A stretch of DNA of 32,086 bases from an uncultured Lachnospiraceae bacterium (GTDB lineage: Bacteria > Bacillota > Clostridia > Lachnospirales > Lachnospiraceae): assembly GCA_944380185.1 (NCBI GenBank), contig CALWGV010000002.1, forward strand, positions 1 to 32,086. The letters run 5' to 3'. The position numbers and the translations under genes were made by a program. Shown piece after piece: positions 9,428 to 17,901 of the stretch (its first letter is position 1; each line of letters starts with the position of its first letter). The notes below the pieces were generated by a model. The model was not told the DNA's origin, made no database searches, and worked only from the letters and a program-made list of their open reading frames with translations.

Positions 9428-10453
9428 ATGAAGAAAGTCAAACATGTACTTTGCCTGCTGCTGTGTGTATGTCTGTCTGCCATGCTTGCCGCCTGCGGCG
9501 GAGACGGCGATGCGGCCGAGACCAATGCAGACGGTGTACGCACCGAGGTGTCCCGCATTGCCATCCTGCTTCCCGGCTATATCACCGATCAGTCCTGGAA
9601 TCAGGGAGCTTATGAGGGACTGAAGTCCCTGGAAGAACAGGGCTATGATATTGCCTACACGGAAGATGTGCAGGCGGCTGATATGGAGTCCACCTTCCGC
9701 AGCTACTGCTCCGAGGGCTATGATTTTGTCATCGGCCATGGTGTACAGTACGGCGATGCCTGCGTCCGCGTGGCACAGGATTATCCGGATGTGTATTTCT
9801 TTATCACCGGCAACCCGCCGGCAGGAGATAACCTTCCCGGCAATATCGCCTTCTATGATTACAAGGAGTATGAGGGCGCTTTTGTCTGCGGCGCTTTGGC
9901 TGCACTGCAGAGCGAGAGCGGCATTATCGGCTATATTGGCGGCGGTGACAACAGTACCCAGGCCTCCGATAAAAACGCCTTTATCGAGGGAGCCAAGTAT
10001 GCTGATCCCGACGTAGATGTCCGCACGGTCATCACCGGCACTTTCAACGATTCTTCCATGGGCAGGGAGACTGCTCTGGCCATGATCGAGCAGGGCGTGG
10101 ATGTGATTCTGCAGACCTGCGATGAGACCGGACTGGGTGCATTTGAGGCCTGCGAGGAGCAGGGCGTGTATTGCATTGGCTACACCTCCGATCAGTCCTC
10201 CTTGGTGGAGGGTGATCTGTGCCTGACCTCTCTGCTTGTCAAAGTGCCTGAGATGATCACCTCTCAGCTGGATATCATTGCCTCCGGGGAGTTCGGCGGT
10301 CTGGAGAATCCCGGACTGAAGGAGGGCGTCATCGCTCTGGCCCCCTTCAGCTCTGCTGTCTCTGAAGAAGTGCAGAACCAGGTCAATGAAATCGCCCAGC
10401 AGATCATGGACGGCGAGATCGTCATCACGCCCAATTACAACAGCCAGGGCTGA
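9428..10453 (+). CDS. BMP-family nucleoside-binding lipoprotein
   Basis: This 341-residue extracellular substrate-binding lipoprotein belongs to the BmpA/Med/PnrA family. The signal peptide ends in the lipobox LAAC with Cys23 as the lipid-anchored residue. After it comes the type-I periplasmic-binding fold: RIAILLPGYITDQSWNQGAY matches the family start, followed by IGHGVQYGDA and ITGNPP. Family members bind purine nucleosides. Here the gene is last in the operon instead of first, after the ATPase and both permeases. GAGGAGAGAG precedes the ATG. A strong hairpin terminator follows. Confidence 0.93.
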   Translation: MKKVKHVLCLLLCVCLSAMLAACGGDGDAAETNADGVRTEVSRIAILLPGYITDQSWNQGAYEGLKSLEEQGYDIAYTEDVQAADMESTFRSYCSEGYDFVIGHGVQYGDACVRVAQDYPDVYFFITGNPPAGDNLPGNIAFYDYKEYEGAFVCGALAALQSESGIIGYIGGGDNSTQASDKNAFIEGAKYADPDVDVRTVITGTFNDSSMGRETALAMIEQGVDVILQTCDETGLGAFEACEEQGVYCIGYTSDQSSLVEGDLCLTSLLVKVPEMITSQLDIIASGEFGGLENPGLKEGVIALAPFSSAVSEEVQNQVNEIAQQIMDGEIVITPNYNSQG

Positions 10454-10512
10454 GCAGAAGAAAACGGAACAGAAAAAGCGCGCCTGAAGACAGATCGGCG
10501 GCAATGAAATAA

Positions 10513-10557
10513 GCCCCTGCGGGCCGTCGCGCTACGGCTTTTGCAGGGGCATTTTTC
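10513..10557. terminator. Terminator of the nucleoside-transport operon
   Basis: GCCCCTGC (10513-10520) pairs with GCAGGGGC (10543-10550), with an inner GCCGT/ACGGC stem, and is followed by ATTTTTCT. It separates the plus-strand operon from a converging minus-strand regulator gene and may serve both; the minus-strand tail is a weaker TTATTT. Confidence 0.85.
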
Positions 10558-10565
10558 TGGAGGAC

Positions 10566-12113
10566 CTATACAAAATAATCTGGATAATGCTCTTTCAGCC
10601 AGGAAATCATTTCCGCTTCATCTTTTCCAGCCAGCTCTAAGACGAAGGAGGTCGTCTGGAAGCGGTGCCTCAGGGCGGTGAAGCCCAGAGAGAGCAGATG
10701 GTCGATGTCGGACTGGGTCAGAAAAAAGTTCAGGCGTATCACCGGCAATCCGCTGGCGTTAAGCAGGTTGTAGATCCGCGTGGACAGACAGAAGATGTAA
10801 TCGTACTGGACATGGTCCAGCTGATGGATCTCGTTGATGTTGAAAACTCCCATACACTGCAGATTTACCTTTTCCCGGACCTGCTCCAGGAAGAAGCTTA
10901 CCCTCTCAAAGTTTACGCTGGTGACGATGACAATCTTTTTCTTGCGCCGGTCGACGGTTTGGTTGCGCAGAATATGCTTCTCCACCAGAAGAGTCAGGGT
11001 GGAGAGCTGTTCGTCCTTAAAGGGGAAGTTATAGGCGGCCTTAAAGTAAATCGAATAGCGCTCGATGGTCTCGTAGAGGTCGGGAAACTGTTCCCTGGTA
11101 TATTCCACTGTCTTGTCCACGAAGCCGCACTGGTAGTAGTGGAGCAGGATTTCCCGATAGAAGTAGCAGTAAAACTCCTGGATCATCTCCTCCTGCACGA
11201 AGAAGGGTTGTGGCAGGCTTTCCACCACATGCTCCAGAAAGTCCTCCGTGATATGCCACAGTCTCCGGTCATAGGGAAAATCCAGAGGCTTGGAGTAGCT
11301 CAGCAGGCTGAGGGCGATGCTGTAGGGGATGTTTTCCTTGGGATTGTCCAGTACGTGCATCGGAAAAGGGGGCAGGGGAGGCTGGCTGGCGTAATTTAAG
11401 TCGTAGGAGAGGGGACGGCTGATCATCAGGCAGATAAAGAGAAGCAGGAACTTCTTGGAAGGATAGTTTAACGAAAGCTCCTTTCTGGCCAGAAAACGGT
11501 TCAGCCGGCCGGCCGCCTCATTGGCCGCCGCCTGGATATGAGGGGAGGCCAGCTCGTAGGTCTGTTTCTCAATGGGGGTGTTGGCCCGGCGGGGCGTGAT
11601 GCGGTTGTCCGCCGTGTACTCCAGCAGGGGATGCAGGATGTCGATAACCAGAAAGCGAAGGCGCAGCTCGTCGCCGGTGATGCCCAGCCCTTTTTTCTTG
11701 AGGGTCACCAGGTTCAGACCTCGCGACCCCAGGTAGGAGCGCAGATAGGCGGTGTCCTGTTTTTTGGTGGTCAGGGACAGACCCCATCGCTCGTAGAGTG
11801 CGCTGGCATTGACATAGCCGTTGAAAAAGATTGCAATGACCATCACAGGGATCCGCTCCTCTACAGAACTGACATAGTCCACCGGCGCGATATGCCCGAT
11901 AAACTCCACCAGCTCATTATAGGAGAGAAGGCTGCGGCACCAGCCCCGGTCCATCTCCGCCAGAGGCCTGTCGGAATAGAAGTTAATCTTATCGATACTG
12001 CGGCGGATCGAGGTCTCATTCCGGTCAAACTGGAGCGATACCTTATCGAGGGGTACCCGGTTTCGCTTCTGGATAAAGCGCAGAACACTGAGATCGTGAT
12101 AACTCAAACCCAT
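10566..12113 (-). CDS. PRD/Mga-like PTS-operon transcriptional regulator
   Basis: This 515-residue protein is built like BglG-family or Mga-type regulators of sugar PTS operons. It starts with helix-turn-helix DNA-binding segments (MGLSYHDLSVLRFIQ and NETSIRRSIDKINFY in the first 45 residues, and a second candidate near residues 100-145). A long helical middle region is consistent with PRD-like domains. The C-terminal KKKIVIVTSVNFERVSFF and following region fits an EIIB-like domain. It is divergent from the PTS-GH4 operon, so it is the likely activator, controlled by PTS phosphorylation. The ATG follows AAGGAGG. Which PRD histidines are retained I could not decide by eye. Confidence 0.75.
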   Translation of the reverse strand: MGLSYHDLSVLRFIQKRNRVPLDKVSLQFDRNETSIRRSIDKINFYSDRPLAEMDRGWCRSLLSYNELVEFIGHIAPVDYVSSVEERIPVMVIAIFFNGYVNASALYERWGLSLTTKKQDTAYLRSYLGSRGLNLVTLKKKGLGITGDELRLRFLVIDILHPLLEYTADNRITPRRANTPIEKQTYELASPHIQAAANEAAGRLNRFLARKELSLNYPSKKFLLLFICLMISRPLSYDLNYASQPPLPPFPMHVLDNPKENIPYSIALSLLSYSKPLDFPYDRRLWHITEDFLEHVVESLPQPFFVQEEMIQEFYCYFYREILLHYYQCGFVDKTVEYTREQFPDLYETIERYSIYFKAAYNFPFKDEQLSTLTLLVEKHILRNQTVDRRKKKIVIVTSVNFERVSFFLEQVREKVNLQCMGVFNINEIHQLDHVQYDYIFCLSTRIYNLLNASGLPVIRLNFFLTQSDIDHLLSLGFTALRHRFQTTSFVLELAGKDEAEMISWLKEHYPDYFV

Positions 12114-12153
12114 CTTTTTTTCCTCCTTGCATCAAGCCTTTCCCTGATATTAT

Positions 12154-12182
12154 ATTATAGAAATAAGGGCAAGTAAATGCAA
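12154..12182 (-). promoter_or_regulatory. Promoter of the PRD-type regulator gene
   Basis: Read on the minus strand, TTGCAT (12182-12177), a 17-bp spacer and a perfect TATAAT (12159-12154) form a good sigma-A promoter. The start site should lie near 12147. Confidence 0.7.
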
Positions 12183-12204
12183 GAAAAAAAGAGATGATTT
12201 TTGC

Positions 12205-12259
12205 CTTGAAGCAACCATAAAATTTGATATGATATAGACAGTTCAAGAAGCGCTTCAAG
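12205..12259 (+). promoter_or_regulatory. Candidate operator sites around the PTS-GH4 promoter
   Basis: CTTGAAGC (12205-12212, over the -35) recurs inverted as GCTTCAAG (12252-12259). The second copy is part of the perfect palindrome GAAGCGCTTC (12247-12256), just downstream of the expected start. This pairing suggests binding of a dimeric regulator; it matches the CcpA cre consensus only partly. Confidence 0.4.
12206..12233 (+). promoter_or_regulatory. Promoter of the PTS-GH4 operon
   Basis: TTGAAG (12206-12211) and TATGAT (12228-12233) are separated by 16 bp. The -35 is imperfect, which fits a promoter needing the divergent activator. The leader to the ATG at 12305 is about 65 nt. Confidence 0.6.
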
Positions 12260-12304
12260 ATCAACAGCAAAAAGGAATATGAAATCTTGAGAGGAAAAAA
12301 GAGT

Positions 12305-13885
12305 ATGAGTAAACAGAAATCATCCAGCTGGAAGGACAGCATCCAGACCTTTGGACGCTCCCTCCTGCTTCCGATTGCCCTGCTGGCCCCGATCGGCATG
12401 GTGATGGGCATCTGCAGCGCTCTGACCCAGTCCTATATGGTTGAGCGTTTTCCCTTCCTGGGGAATGAGGCTGTCAGCACGGTAATTACCAGCCTGCAGA
12501 GCATTACCAGCATCGTATTCAACAATATCCCGATCCTGTTTGCCATGGGCGTGGCCCAGGGGATGGCAAAGCATGAAAAAGGCATCGCCGTATTTGCTTC
12601 CGTGGTCGGCTATCTGACGCTGAACGTGGTTATGAACGTGTATCTGACGGTCACCGGCACCCTGGCGGATTCCGCCACCATGGCGCAGATGGGCCAGGGC
12701 GTGGTCCTGGGCACCCAGACCGTGAGGCTGGAGGCTCTAGGCGGATTGATTGCCGGTCTGGTGGCTGCCAAGGTGGCCGATAAGTTCTACCGTGTGGAAC
12801 TGCCGCTTGCCTTTGCCTTCTTCGGCGGCAAGAAATCCATTCCGATCATTACCTTTGTGGTCATGATCCCCATCGGCCTGGTGGTTCCGATTATCTGGAG
12901 CGGCGTGACTGCGGTCTTGACCAGACTTTCCTTTGTCTTCACGGCTCCCGCTATCGGCGCGTCGATCTACTACACGCTGAACCGCATGCTGATCCCCTTC
13001 GGCCTGCACCATGTGCTGGCGTCCCTGGTCCGCTTCACCGAGGCCGGTGGCGTCTATATGATCAATGGCACCGAGTATGTCGGCATTCTGAATGCCATGA
13101 ACGAGGTTCTGTTTAACCTGGGACCGGACAGCCCTTACTGGGCCGAGCTGATGCCTACTCTGTCCAGCTACCTGGGCGGTGCGCAGATGCTGACTACCCT
13201 GTTCCGCATTCCGGCCATCGGCCTGGCTATGTATAAGACCTCTTTCCTGAAGAACCGCAAGATGGCCAAGGGCGTTGTGCTGACCTGTGCGCTGACCGCT
13301 TTCCTGGGCAACATTACGGAGCCGATGGAGTTCTCCTTCCTGTTTATCTCGCCGCCGCTGTTCATCCTGTACTGCGTGCTGTGCGGCATCGGCATGCTGC
13401 CCTACCAGTTCCTCAATATCAGCATCGGCTATATCCGCGGCACGATTTTCGACTTCGGCATCTTCGGTCTGCTGTATGAGAACACCCACTGGGTCAGCCT
13501 GATTTTCTTAGGCATTATCAACTTCTTCCTGTTCTACTTCGTATTCAAGTGGTTCATCCAGAAGTATAACCTGGAGACGCCGGGACGCGAGCCCTTTGAG
13601 GTGGAGGAATCCGCCAGCCTGCTGCTGAAGGAGAAGGATTGGCCCGGTATCGCCGCCATCGTCGTGGAGGGCCTGGGCGGCAAAGACAATATCGTAAATG
13701 TGGAGAACTGCATCTCCCGTCTGCGCATCGACCTGAAAGATCCTGAGCTGGTGAATCAGGTGAGACTGAAGGATTCCGGTTGCGCCGGCATCTTCTTCCC
13801 CTCCAAGAACCATATCCATGTGGTATTCGGTCCCCACGTGGAGTTTGTACGGCACGCCGTAGACGACCTGTTAAAGAAATCGTGA
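12305..13885 (+). CDS. PTS transporter EIICB, glucose/maltose (MalX/GlvC) type
   Basis: This 526-residue membrane protein imports and phosphorylates a sugar at C6. The N-terminal EIIC domain (about residues 10-430) has about ten membrane segments, with hallmark stretches LLLPIALLAPIG and FLGNITEPMEFSF. A linker leads to an EIIB domain whose phosphorylated cysteine is Cys469 in NCISRLRIDL. There is no EIIA domain, so a general EIIA-Glc from elsewhere must donate phosphate. The ATG at 12305 is preferred over an upstream in-frame TTG because GAGAGGAAAA lies at proper distance. It leads an operon with GH4 and NagA-like enzymes, which suggests an alpha-linked, possibly N-acylated glycoside as substrate. 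Confidence 0.93.
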   Translation: MSKQKSSSWKDSIQTFGRSLLLPIALLAPIGMVMGICSALTQSYMVERFPFLGNEAVSTVITSLQSITSIVFNNIPILFAMGVAQGMAKHEKGIAVFASVVGYLTLNVVMNVYLTVTGTLADSATMAQMGQGVVLGTQTVRLEALGGLIAGLVAAKVADKFYRVELPLAFAFFGGKKSIPIITFVVMIPIGLVVPIIWSGVTAVLTRLSFVFTAPAIGASIYYTLNRMLIPFGLHHVLASLVRFTEAGGVYMINGTEYVGILNAMNEVLFNLGPDSPYWAELMPTLSSYLGGAQMLTTLFRIPAIGLAMYKTSFLKNRKMAKGVVLTCALTAFLGNITEPMEFSFLFISPPLFILYCVLCGIGMLPYQFLNISIGYIRGTIFDFGIFGLLYENTHWVSLIFLGIINFFLFYFVFKWFIQKYNLETPGREPFEVEESASLLLKEKDWPGIAAIVVEGLGGKDNIVNVENCISRLRIDLKDPELVNQVRLKDSGCAGIFFPSKNHIHVVFGPHVEFVRHAVDDLLKKS

Positions 13886-13901
13886 GGAATAGGATAACAG
13901 T

Positions 13902-15272
13902 ATGAGAGCCTTGTATGATTCCAAAAGCAAACTAGATGATCGCGGAATAAAACAGCTTCTCGGCGAGGAGAACCGGCTTCGCACCTGGCTAAAGGTAGAG
14001 CAGGCCCTGGCTCTGTCCCAGGCGGAGGAGGGATTCATCCCCATGGAGGCGGCGAAGGATATCGCCGCCCGCCGCCTGGAAGACCTGGATCTCGATGAGA
14101 TGGCCCGCATCAAAGAAAAGGTAGGCCATGGCTTCGTCCCCTTTATAAAAGTGCTGGTCAAAGCCTGCTCGGAGGAAGGGGGCAAGTACGTCCACTACGG
14201 GGTCACCACCCAGAACATCCAGCAGACCTCTCAGCTCTATATCGCCAGAGAAGTGACGAAGATCTATCAGAGCTTTCTGGCGGATATCTTAAAGAGCCTG
14301 GCTGCCCTGGCGGAGGATAATGCCGACACCGTCATGGCTGGTCGGACCCACGGGAAGCACGCCATCCCGATTACCTACGGCTACAAGGTTTCCGTCTGGA
14401 TCAGCGAGCTTTTGCAGAGCGCCGACCGTCTGGAGCAGTGTGCCGGCCGGGTGTTCACCGTCATGATGGGCGGGGCTGTGGGCGGCTTCAACGCCACCGG
14501 GGAAACCGGGCGGCGGGTGCAGCAGAGGGTGGCCGACCGCCTGGGTATGACCTGCATGGATGTGCCCAGCCGCAACATGAGCCAGATGAAGGTGGAATAT
14601 ATGATGAACCTGGCTCTTCTGTGCAACACCTTCCACAAGATGGCAGAGGAAGTCTACTACACCGGCGTGGAGGAGTTCGGCGAGGTCAGCGAGGCCTTTA
14701 CGCCGGGGACCATCGGCAGCTCCACGATGCCGCAGAAGATCAATCCCAAGCTGGCCAAGGGAATTATCGCCAACTCCCAGAAGCTGTACTCTCTGCCGAC
14801 CACCGGCCTGTTTTCCGCGGTTCGCATGTTCGAGGGAGACAGCAGCTCCTACATGCTCTTCGACGGGCTGATGGAGGAGGCCATGGAGCTAACATGCGAG
14901 GTCCTGATCCGGGCCGAGGAGCTGACCCGCACCCTCTGCGTCAATAAGGAGAGGATGCTGGCCAATGCAAACATCAACAAGGGCCTGGACAACAGCGAGC
15001 ACGTCATGATGTGCGTGGCGGCGAAGTTTGGCAAGGACAAGGCCCACGAGCTGATGTATGACAAGGCCATGAAAGTCGAGCGGGAAGGCAAGGATTACTA
15101 TACCGTCCTGCGGGAAGATCCGACCATCCACTCCATGTTTACCGACGAGGAGCTGAAAGAAATGATCGATCCGGCCAGCTACACCGGCCTGTGCAGCACC
15201 ATCGCCCGCGAGATGGCGGCGAAGGCCCGTGCAAGGGCGGAGGAGCTTGCGGCTGAGCTTAAGACAGAATAA
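13902..15272 (+). CDS. Fumarase/aspartase-superfamily lyase (adenylosuccinate lyase/CMLE-like)
   Basis: This 456-residue enzyme has the superfamily signature GSSTMPQKINP (residues 272-282, catalytic serine in the loop) and the general-acid region AGRTHGKHA (His150). Purine-binding motifs of PurB are altered: the usual TxHD is GHGF (His76 kept, Asp replaced by Gly), and HYGLTSTD is HYGVTTQN (98-105). It is therefore probably not adenylosuccinate lyase; GHGFVPF recalls 3-carboxymuconate cycloisomerases. Superfamily members release fumarate or a related acid by breaking C-N, or in a few cases C-O or C-C, bonds. It lies 16 bp after the PTS gene, so it probably acts on the imported sugar conjugate. 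The exact substrate is unknown. Confidence 0.82.
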   Translation: MRALYDSKSKLDDRGIKQLLGEENRLRTWLKVEQALALSQAEEGFIPMEAAKDIAARRLEDLDLDEMARIKEKVGHGFVPFIKVLVKACSEEGGKYVHYGVTTQNIQQTSQLYIAREVTKIYQSFLADILKSLAALAEDNADTVMAGRTHGKHAIPITYGYKVSVWISELLQSADRLEQCAGRVFTVMMGGAVGGFNATGETGRRVQQRVADRLGMTCMDVPSRNMSQMKVEYMMNLALLCNTFHKMAEEVYYTGVEEFGEVSEAFTPGTIGSSTMPQKINPKLAKGIIANSQKLYSLPTTGLFSAVRMFEGDSSSYMLFDGLMEEAMELTCEVLIRAEELTRTLCVNKERMLANANINKGLDNSEHVMMCVAAKFGKDKAHELMYDKAMKVEREGKDYYTVLREDPTIHSMFTDEELKEMIDPASYTGLCSTIAREMAAKARARAEELAAELKTE

Positions 15273-15282
15273 CAATACGAGC

Positions 15283-15319
15283 GAGCCTGTTTCCGGTTAT
15301 CTGGCGACAGGCTCTCTTT
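15283..15319 (+). terminator. Intra-operon hairpin, possible attenuator
   Basis: GAGCCTGT (15283-15290) and ACAGGCTC (15307-15314) form an 8-bp stem followed by TCTTTA. It lies between the lyase and GH4 genes. The weak T-run suggests partial termination or an RNA-processing or stabilising structure, not a full stop. Confidence 0.5.
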
Positions 15320-15350
15320 ATCAAGAAGGATAGCAAGGAGGAGAACGGAT

Positions 15351-16673
15351 ATGAGAAAATCCCATGTGATCACCATTTCCGGCGCAGGCAGCGCCAGGGT
15401 GCCGGCGCTGGTGGGAACGCTTGTCAATTACAAGGAGCGCTTCCCCCTTTCCAAAATTATTTTTTACGATATCGACAACGAGCGGATGGGACGGATGGAG
15501 GCCTATGACCGGCTGGTGCTCCAATGCTTCTATCCGGAGTGTGAGGCGGTGTTTACCACTGACGAGGATGTGGCTTACCGGGATACGGACTTTGTCTTCT
15601 GCCAGATGCGGGTGGGAAAGACCGAGATGCGCTCCTGCGATGAGAAGATTCCGCTGAAATACGGCCTGGTGGGGCAGGAGACCTGCGGGCCCGGCGGCTT
15701 TGCCTACGGAATGCGCTCCCTGGGGGCCATGAAGCATATGGTGGAGAAGGTTCGCTCCTATTCCAAGGATACCTGGATTTTAAACTATACCAATCCGGCC
15801 GCCATCGTCGCCCTGGGGCTGGACAAGATGTTTCCCGACGACAAGCGCATCCTGAACCTCTGCGACCAGCCCTTTTCCCTGATGAAGAGCTTCGCCAAGA
15901 TTCTGGGCGTTCCCCAGGAGAACCTGCGGGCCAGGTACTTCGGCCTGAACCATTTCGGCTGGTTTACCGCCCTGAAGGATGTGGACGGGACCGATTACTT
16001 TGACACCCTGCGCACCTATCTGCGGGATCACGATTTCCGCCCCTTCAATGCGGAACAGCGCTCCAAGTCCTGGCTGGATACCTATGTGCGGGTCAACAAA
16101 TATATGCAGTATATCGATGAATACATCCCGACCACCTATCTGCAGTATTACATGTTCCCGGAGGAGATTGTGGCGGAGAGCGATCCCCACTATACCCGCG
16201 CCGACGAGGCCAGGGACTCCCGGGAAAAGGAAGTATTCGAGGCCTGCGAAAAGGCGGTGGGCAAGGACAGCATCGACCGCTCCGAGATGCTCACCAACAG
16301 CGTCTTCGGCAACCTGATGGTGGAGGTGGCCGAGTCCATCGCCTACGACCTGAACCGGGAATTTATCGTCCTGGTGCGCAACGAGGGCATCATCAGCAAT
16401 TTTGAGGACGACGCCATCGTGGAGGTGGCCGGCACCATCGGCAAAGAGGGGGCCAAGGGCTACCCTTACGGCCCGATCAAGCCTTACTACAAGGGGCTGA
16501 TGGAGGGTCAGTACGCCTATGAGCTTCTGACGGTGGAGGCCTTCATGGAGCAGGATTATACCAAGGCCCTGGAGGCCCTGATCTTAAACCGTACGGTTAT
16601 CGAGCCTCCGAAGGCCAAGGCGGTGCTGGACGACCTGATGGAGGTCAACAAGGACTACTGGACTTTAAAATAA
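15351..16673 (+). CDS. GH4 6-phospho-alpha-glycosidase
   Basis: This 440-residue NAD+- and Mn2+-dependent glycosidase uses the redox-elimination mechanism of family GH4. The N-terminus ITISGAGSARVP is the Rossmann NAD loop. ETCGPGGF and ILNYTNPAAI are typical GH4 blocks. Metal ligands are Cys171 in CDQP and His201 in GLNHFGW, almost the same positions as in GlvA of Bacillus. The four-residue motif CDQP is nearest to the CDMP group, the 6-phospho-alpha-glucosidases, and unlike the CNVP group that cleaves beta-linked sugars. AAGGAGGAG precedes the ATG. It acts on the 6-phosphorylated sugar delivered by the EIICB encoded two genes upstream. Confidence 0.92.
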   Translation: MRKSHVITISGAGSARVPALVGTLVNYKERFPLSKIIFYDIDNERMGRMEAYDRLVLQCFYPECEAVFTTDEDVAYRDTDFVFCQMRVGKTEMRSCDEKIPLKYGLVGQETCGPGGFAYGMRSLGAMKHMVEKVRSYSKDTWILNYTNPAAIVALGLDKMFPDDKRILNLCDQPFSLMKSFAKILGVPQENLRARYFGLNHFGWFTALKDVDGTDYFDTLRTYLRDHDFRPFNAEQRSKSWLDTYVRVNKYMQYIDEYIPTTYLQYYMFPEEIVAESDPHYTRADEARDSREKEVFEACEKAVGKDSIDRSEMLTNSVFGNLMVEVAESIAYDLNREFIVLVRNEGIISNFEDDAIVEVAGTIGKEGAKGYPYGPIKPYYKGLMEGQYAYELLTVEAFMEQDYTKALEALILNRTVIEPPKAKAVLDDLMEVNKDYWTLK

Positions 16674-16701
16674 ACTTCGCATAAAATAGAGGGAGAAAGT
16701 T

Positions 16702-17901
16702 ATGGTTCTCTACAGCAAAAACATTGTTCTGGAGAATGAGGTGCGGGAGGGCTTTATCGAGATCGAGGGCGGACGGATCCGGGCAATCCTCGACAGCTGG
16801 GACGGCCCCTTTGCCGACTACGGGGACCAGGTAATCTTCCCCGGCTTCATCGACATCCACATCCACGGCTGGGCCACCGGCTCCTTCTGGTTTGAAAAGA
16901 CGGCGGAGGCGGTGCTGGAGATGTGCCGCACCCTGCCTTACGCAGGGGTTACCTCCTTTCTCGCCACCTCGGGGGCGGACAGCATCCCAGAGATTAAAGC
17001 GTGCATTCATGCGGCGGATACGGCCTGGGAGAAAACCCATGGGGAAATGAATGAAGCGGGGGCCGAGATCCTCGGCGTCCATCTGGAAGGCCCTTTTATC
17101 AACCCCAAGTACAAGGGAATGCAGAGGGAGGAATGCTGCATCGAACCCAGTCTTCCGGTGATGGAGGAGCTCTACGGAACCTTCCGCCACAAAGAGCTCT
17201 GCCGTCATATGACCATAGCGGTGGAGAGGCAGGGAGCCAGGGAGGTTCTGGATTTCTGCCGCGAACACGGGATCCAGACGGCCATCGGCCACAGCGCGGC
17301 CACCTTCGCCGAGATCACGGCCATGAAGGACGCGGGAATCGGCGGCGTCACCCATACCTACAGCGGGATGCGGGGCTTTCATCACCGGGAGCTGGGGGTG
17401 GTGGGAGCTGCCCTGTACTACGACGATTTGATGTGTGAGTTTGCCAAGCAGACCGGTCTTACCGTCTCCCACGAGGCCTTTGACATCGCCTACCGGATCA
17501 AGGGCAGCGACCGGATCATTCTGACGACGGACTGCTCCGGCCTGGCCCAGACCCAGACGGAGTTTGACCACTATATCCGTCAGATGAAGTTTGTAAAGGA
17601 CGGGGACAGGCTGCGCATCGATCACTACGACGGCCGGCAGGAGTGGATCGATCCCCATGACTACGAGGCGGTGCGCCATATGGAGATGAGCTACGCGGAA
17701 TCGGTGCAGAACATGGCTGCCCACACGAAAGTCGGCTGGCTGGATATCATGAAAATGACCAGCTTGAATCCGGCCCGGTACATCCATGTGGACGACCGCA
17801 AAGGAAAAATAGCGCCGGGCATGGACGCGGACCTGACCATCATGGATACGGAGCTAAATCTGGTCAGCGTGTATTGCCGGGGAAAGGAGTACCGCCGATG
17901 A
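16702..17901 (+). CDS. NagA-like N-acyl amino-sugar phosphate deacylase
   Basis: This 399-residue amidohydrolase resembles N-acetylglucosamine-6-phosphate deacetylase. Metal and catalytic residues are present: HIH (His53, His55), Glu129 in HLEGPF, His197 in GHSAAT, His218, and catalytic Asp277 in LTTDC. Substrate-contact motifs differ: the usual KGAH is KGMQ (Gln141), the usual HLFNAM is HTYSGM, and the ADG-H loop is CEFAKQTG. The enzyme is therefore likely active but on a substrate other than plain GlcNAc-6-P, for instance a different N-acyl group. The ATG follows GAGGGAGAAAG. Its stop overlaps the HAD gene start (ATGA), so the two are coupled. Confidence 0.85.
   Translation: MVLYSKNIVLENEVREGFIEIEGGRIRAILDSWDGPFADYGDQVIFPGFIDIHIHGWATGSFWFEKTAEAVLEMCRTLPYAGVTSFLATSGADSIPEIKACIHAADTAWEKTHGEMNEAGAEILGVHLEGPFINPKYKGMQREECCIEPSLPVMEELYGTFRHKELCRHMTIAVERQGAREVLDFCREHGIQTAIGHSAATFAEITAMKDAGIGGVTHTYSGMRGFHHRELGVVGAALYYDDLMCEFAKQTGLTVSHEAFDIAYRIKGSDRIILTTDCSGLAQTQTEFDHYIRQMKFVKDGDRLRIDHYDGRQEWIDPHDYEAVRHMEMSYAESVQNMAAHTKVGWLDIMKMTSLNPARYIHVDDRKGKIAPGMDADLTIMDTELNLVSVYCRGKEYRR

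Noticed and set aside
12243-12260. CcpA cre site
   Set aside because: The GCGC core palindrome is present but the outer consensus positions do not fit; an operator of the local regulator is at least as likely.
13902-15272. Annotation as adenylosuccinate lyase (purB)
   Set aside because: The nucleotide-contact motifs are changed and the gene sits in a sugar operon; only the superfamily assignment is safe.
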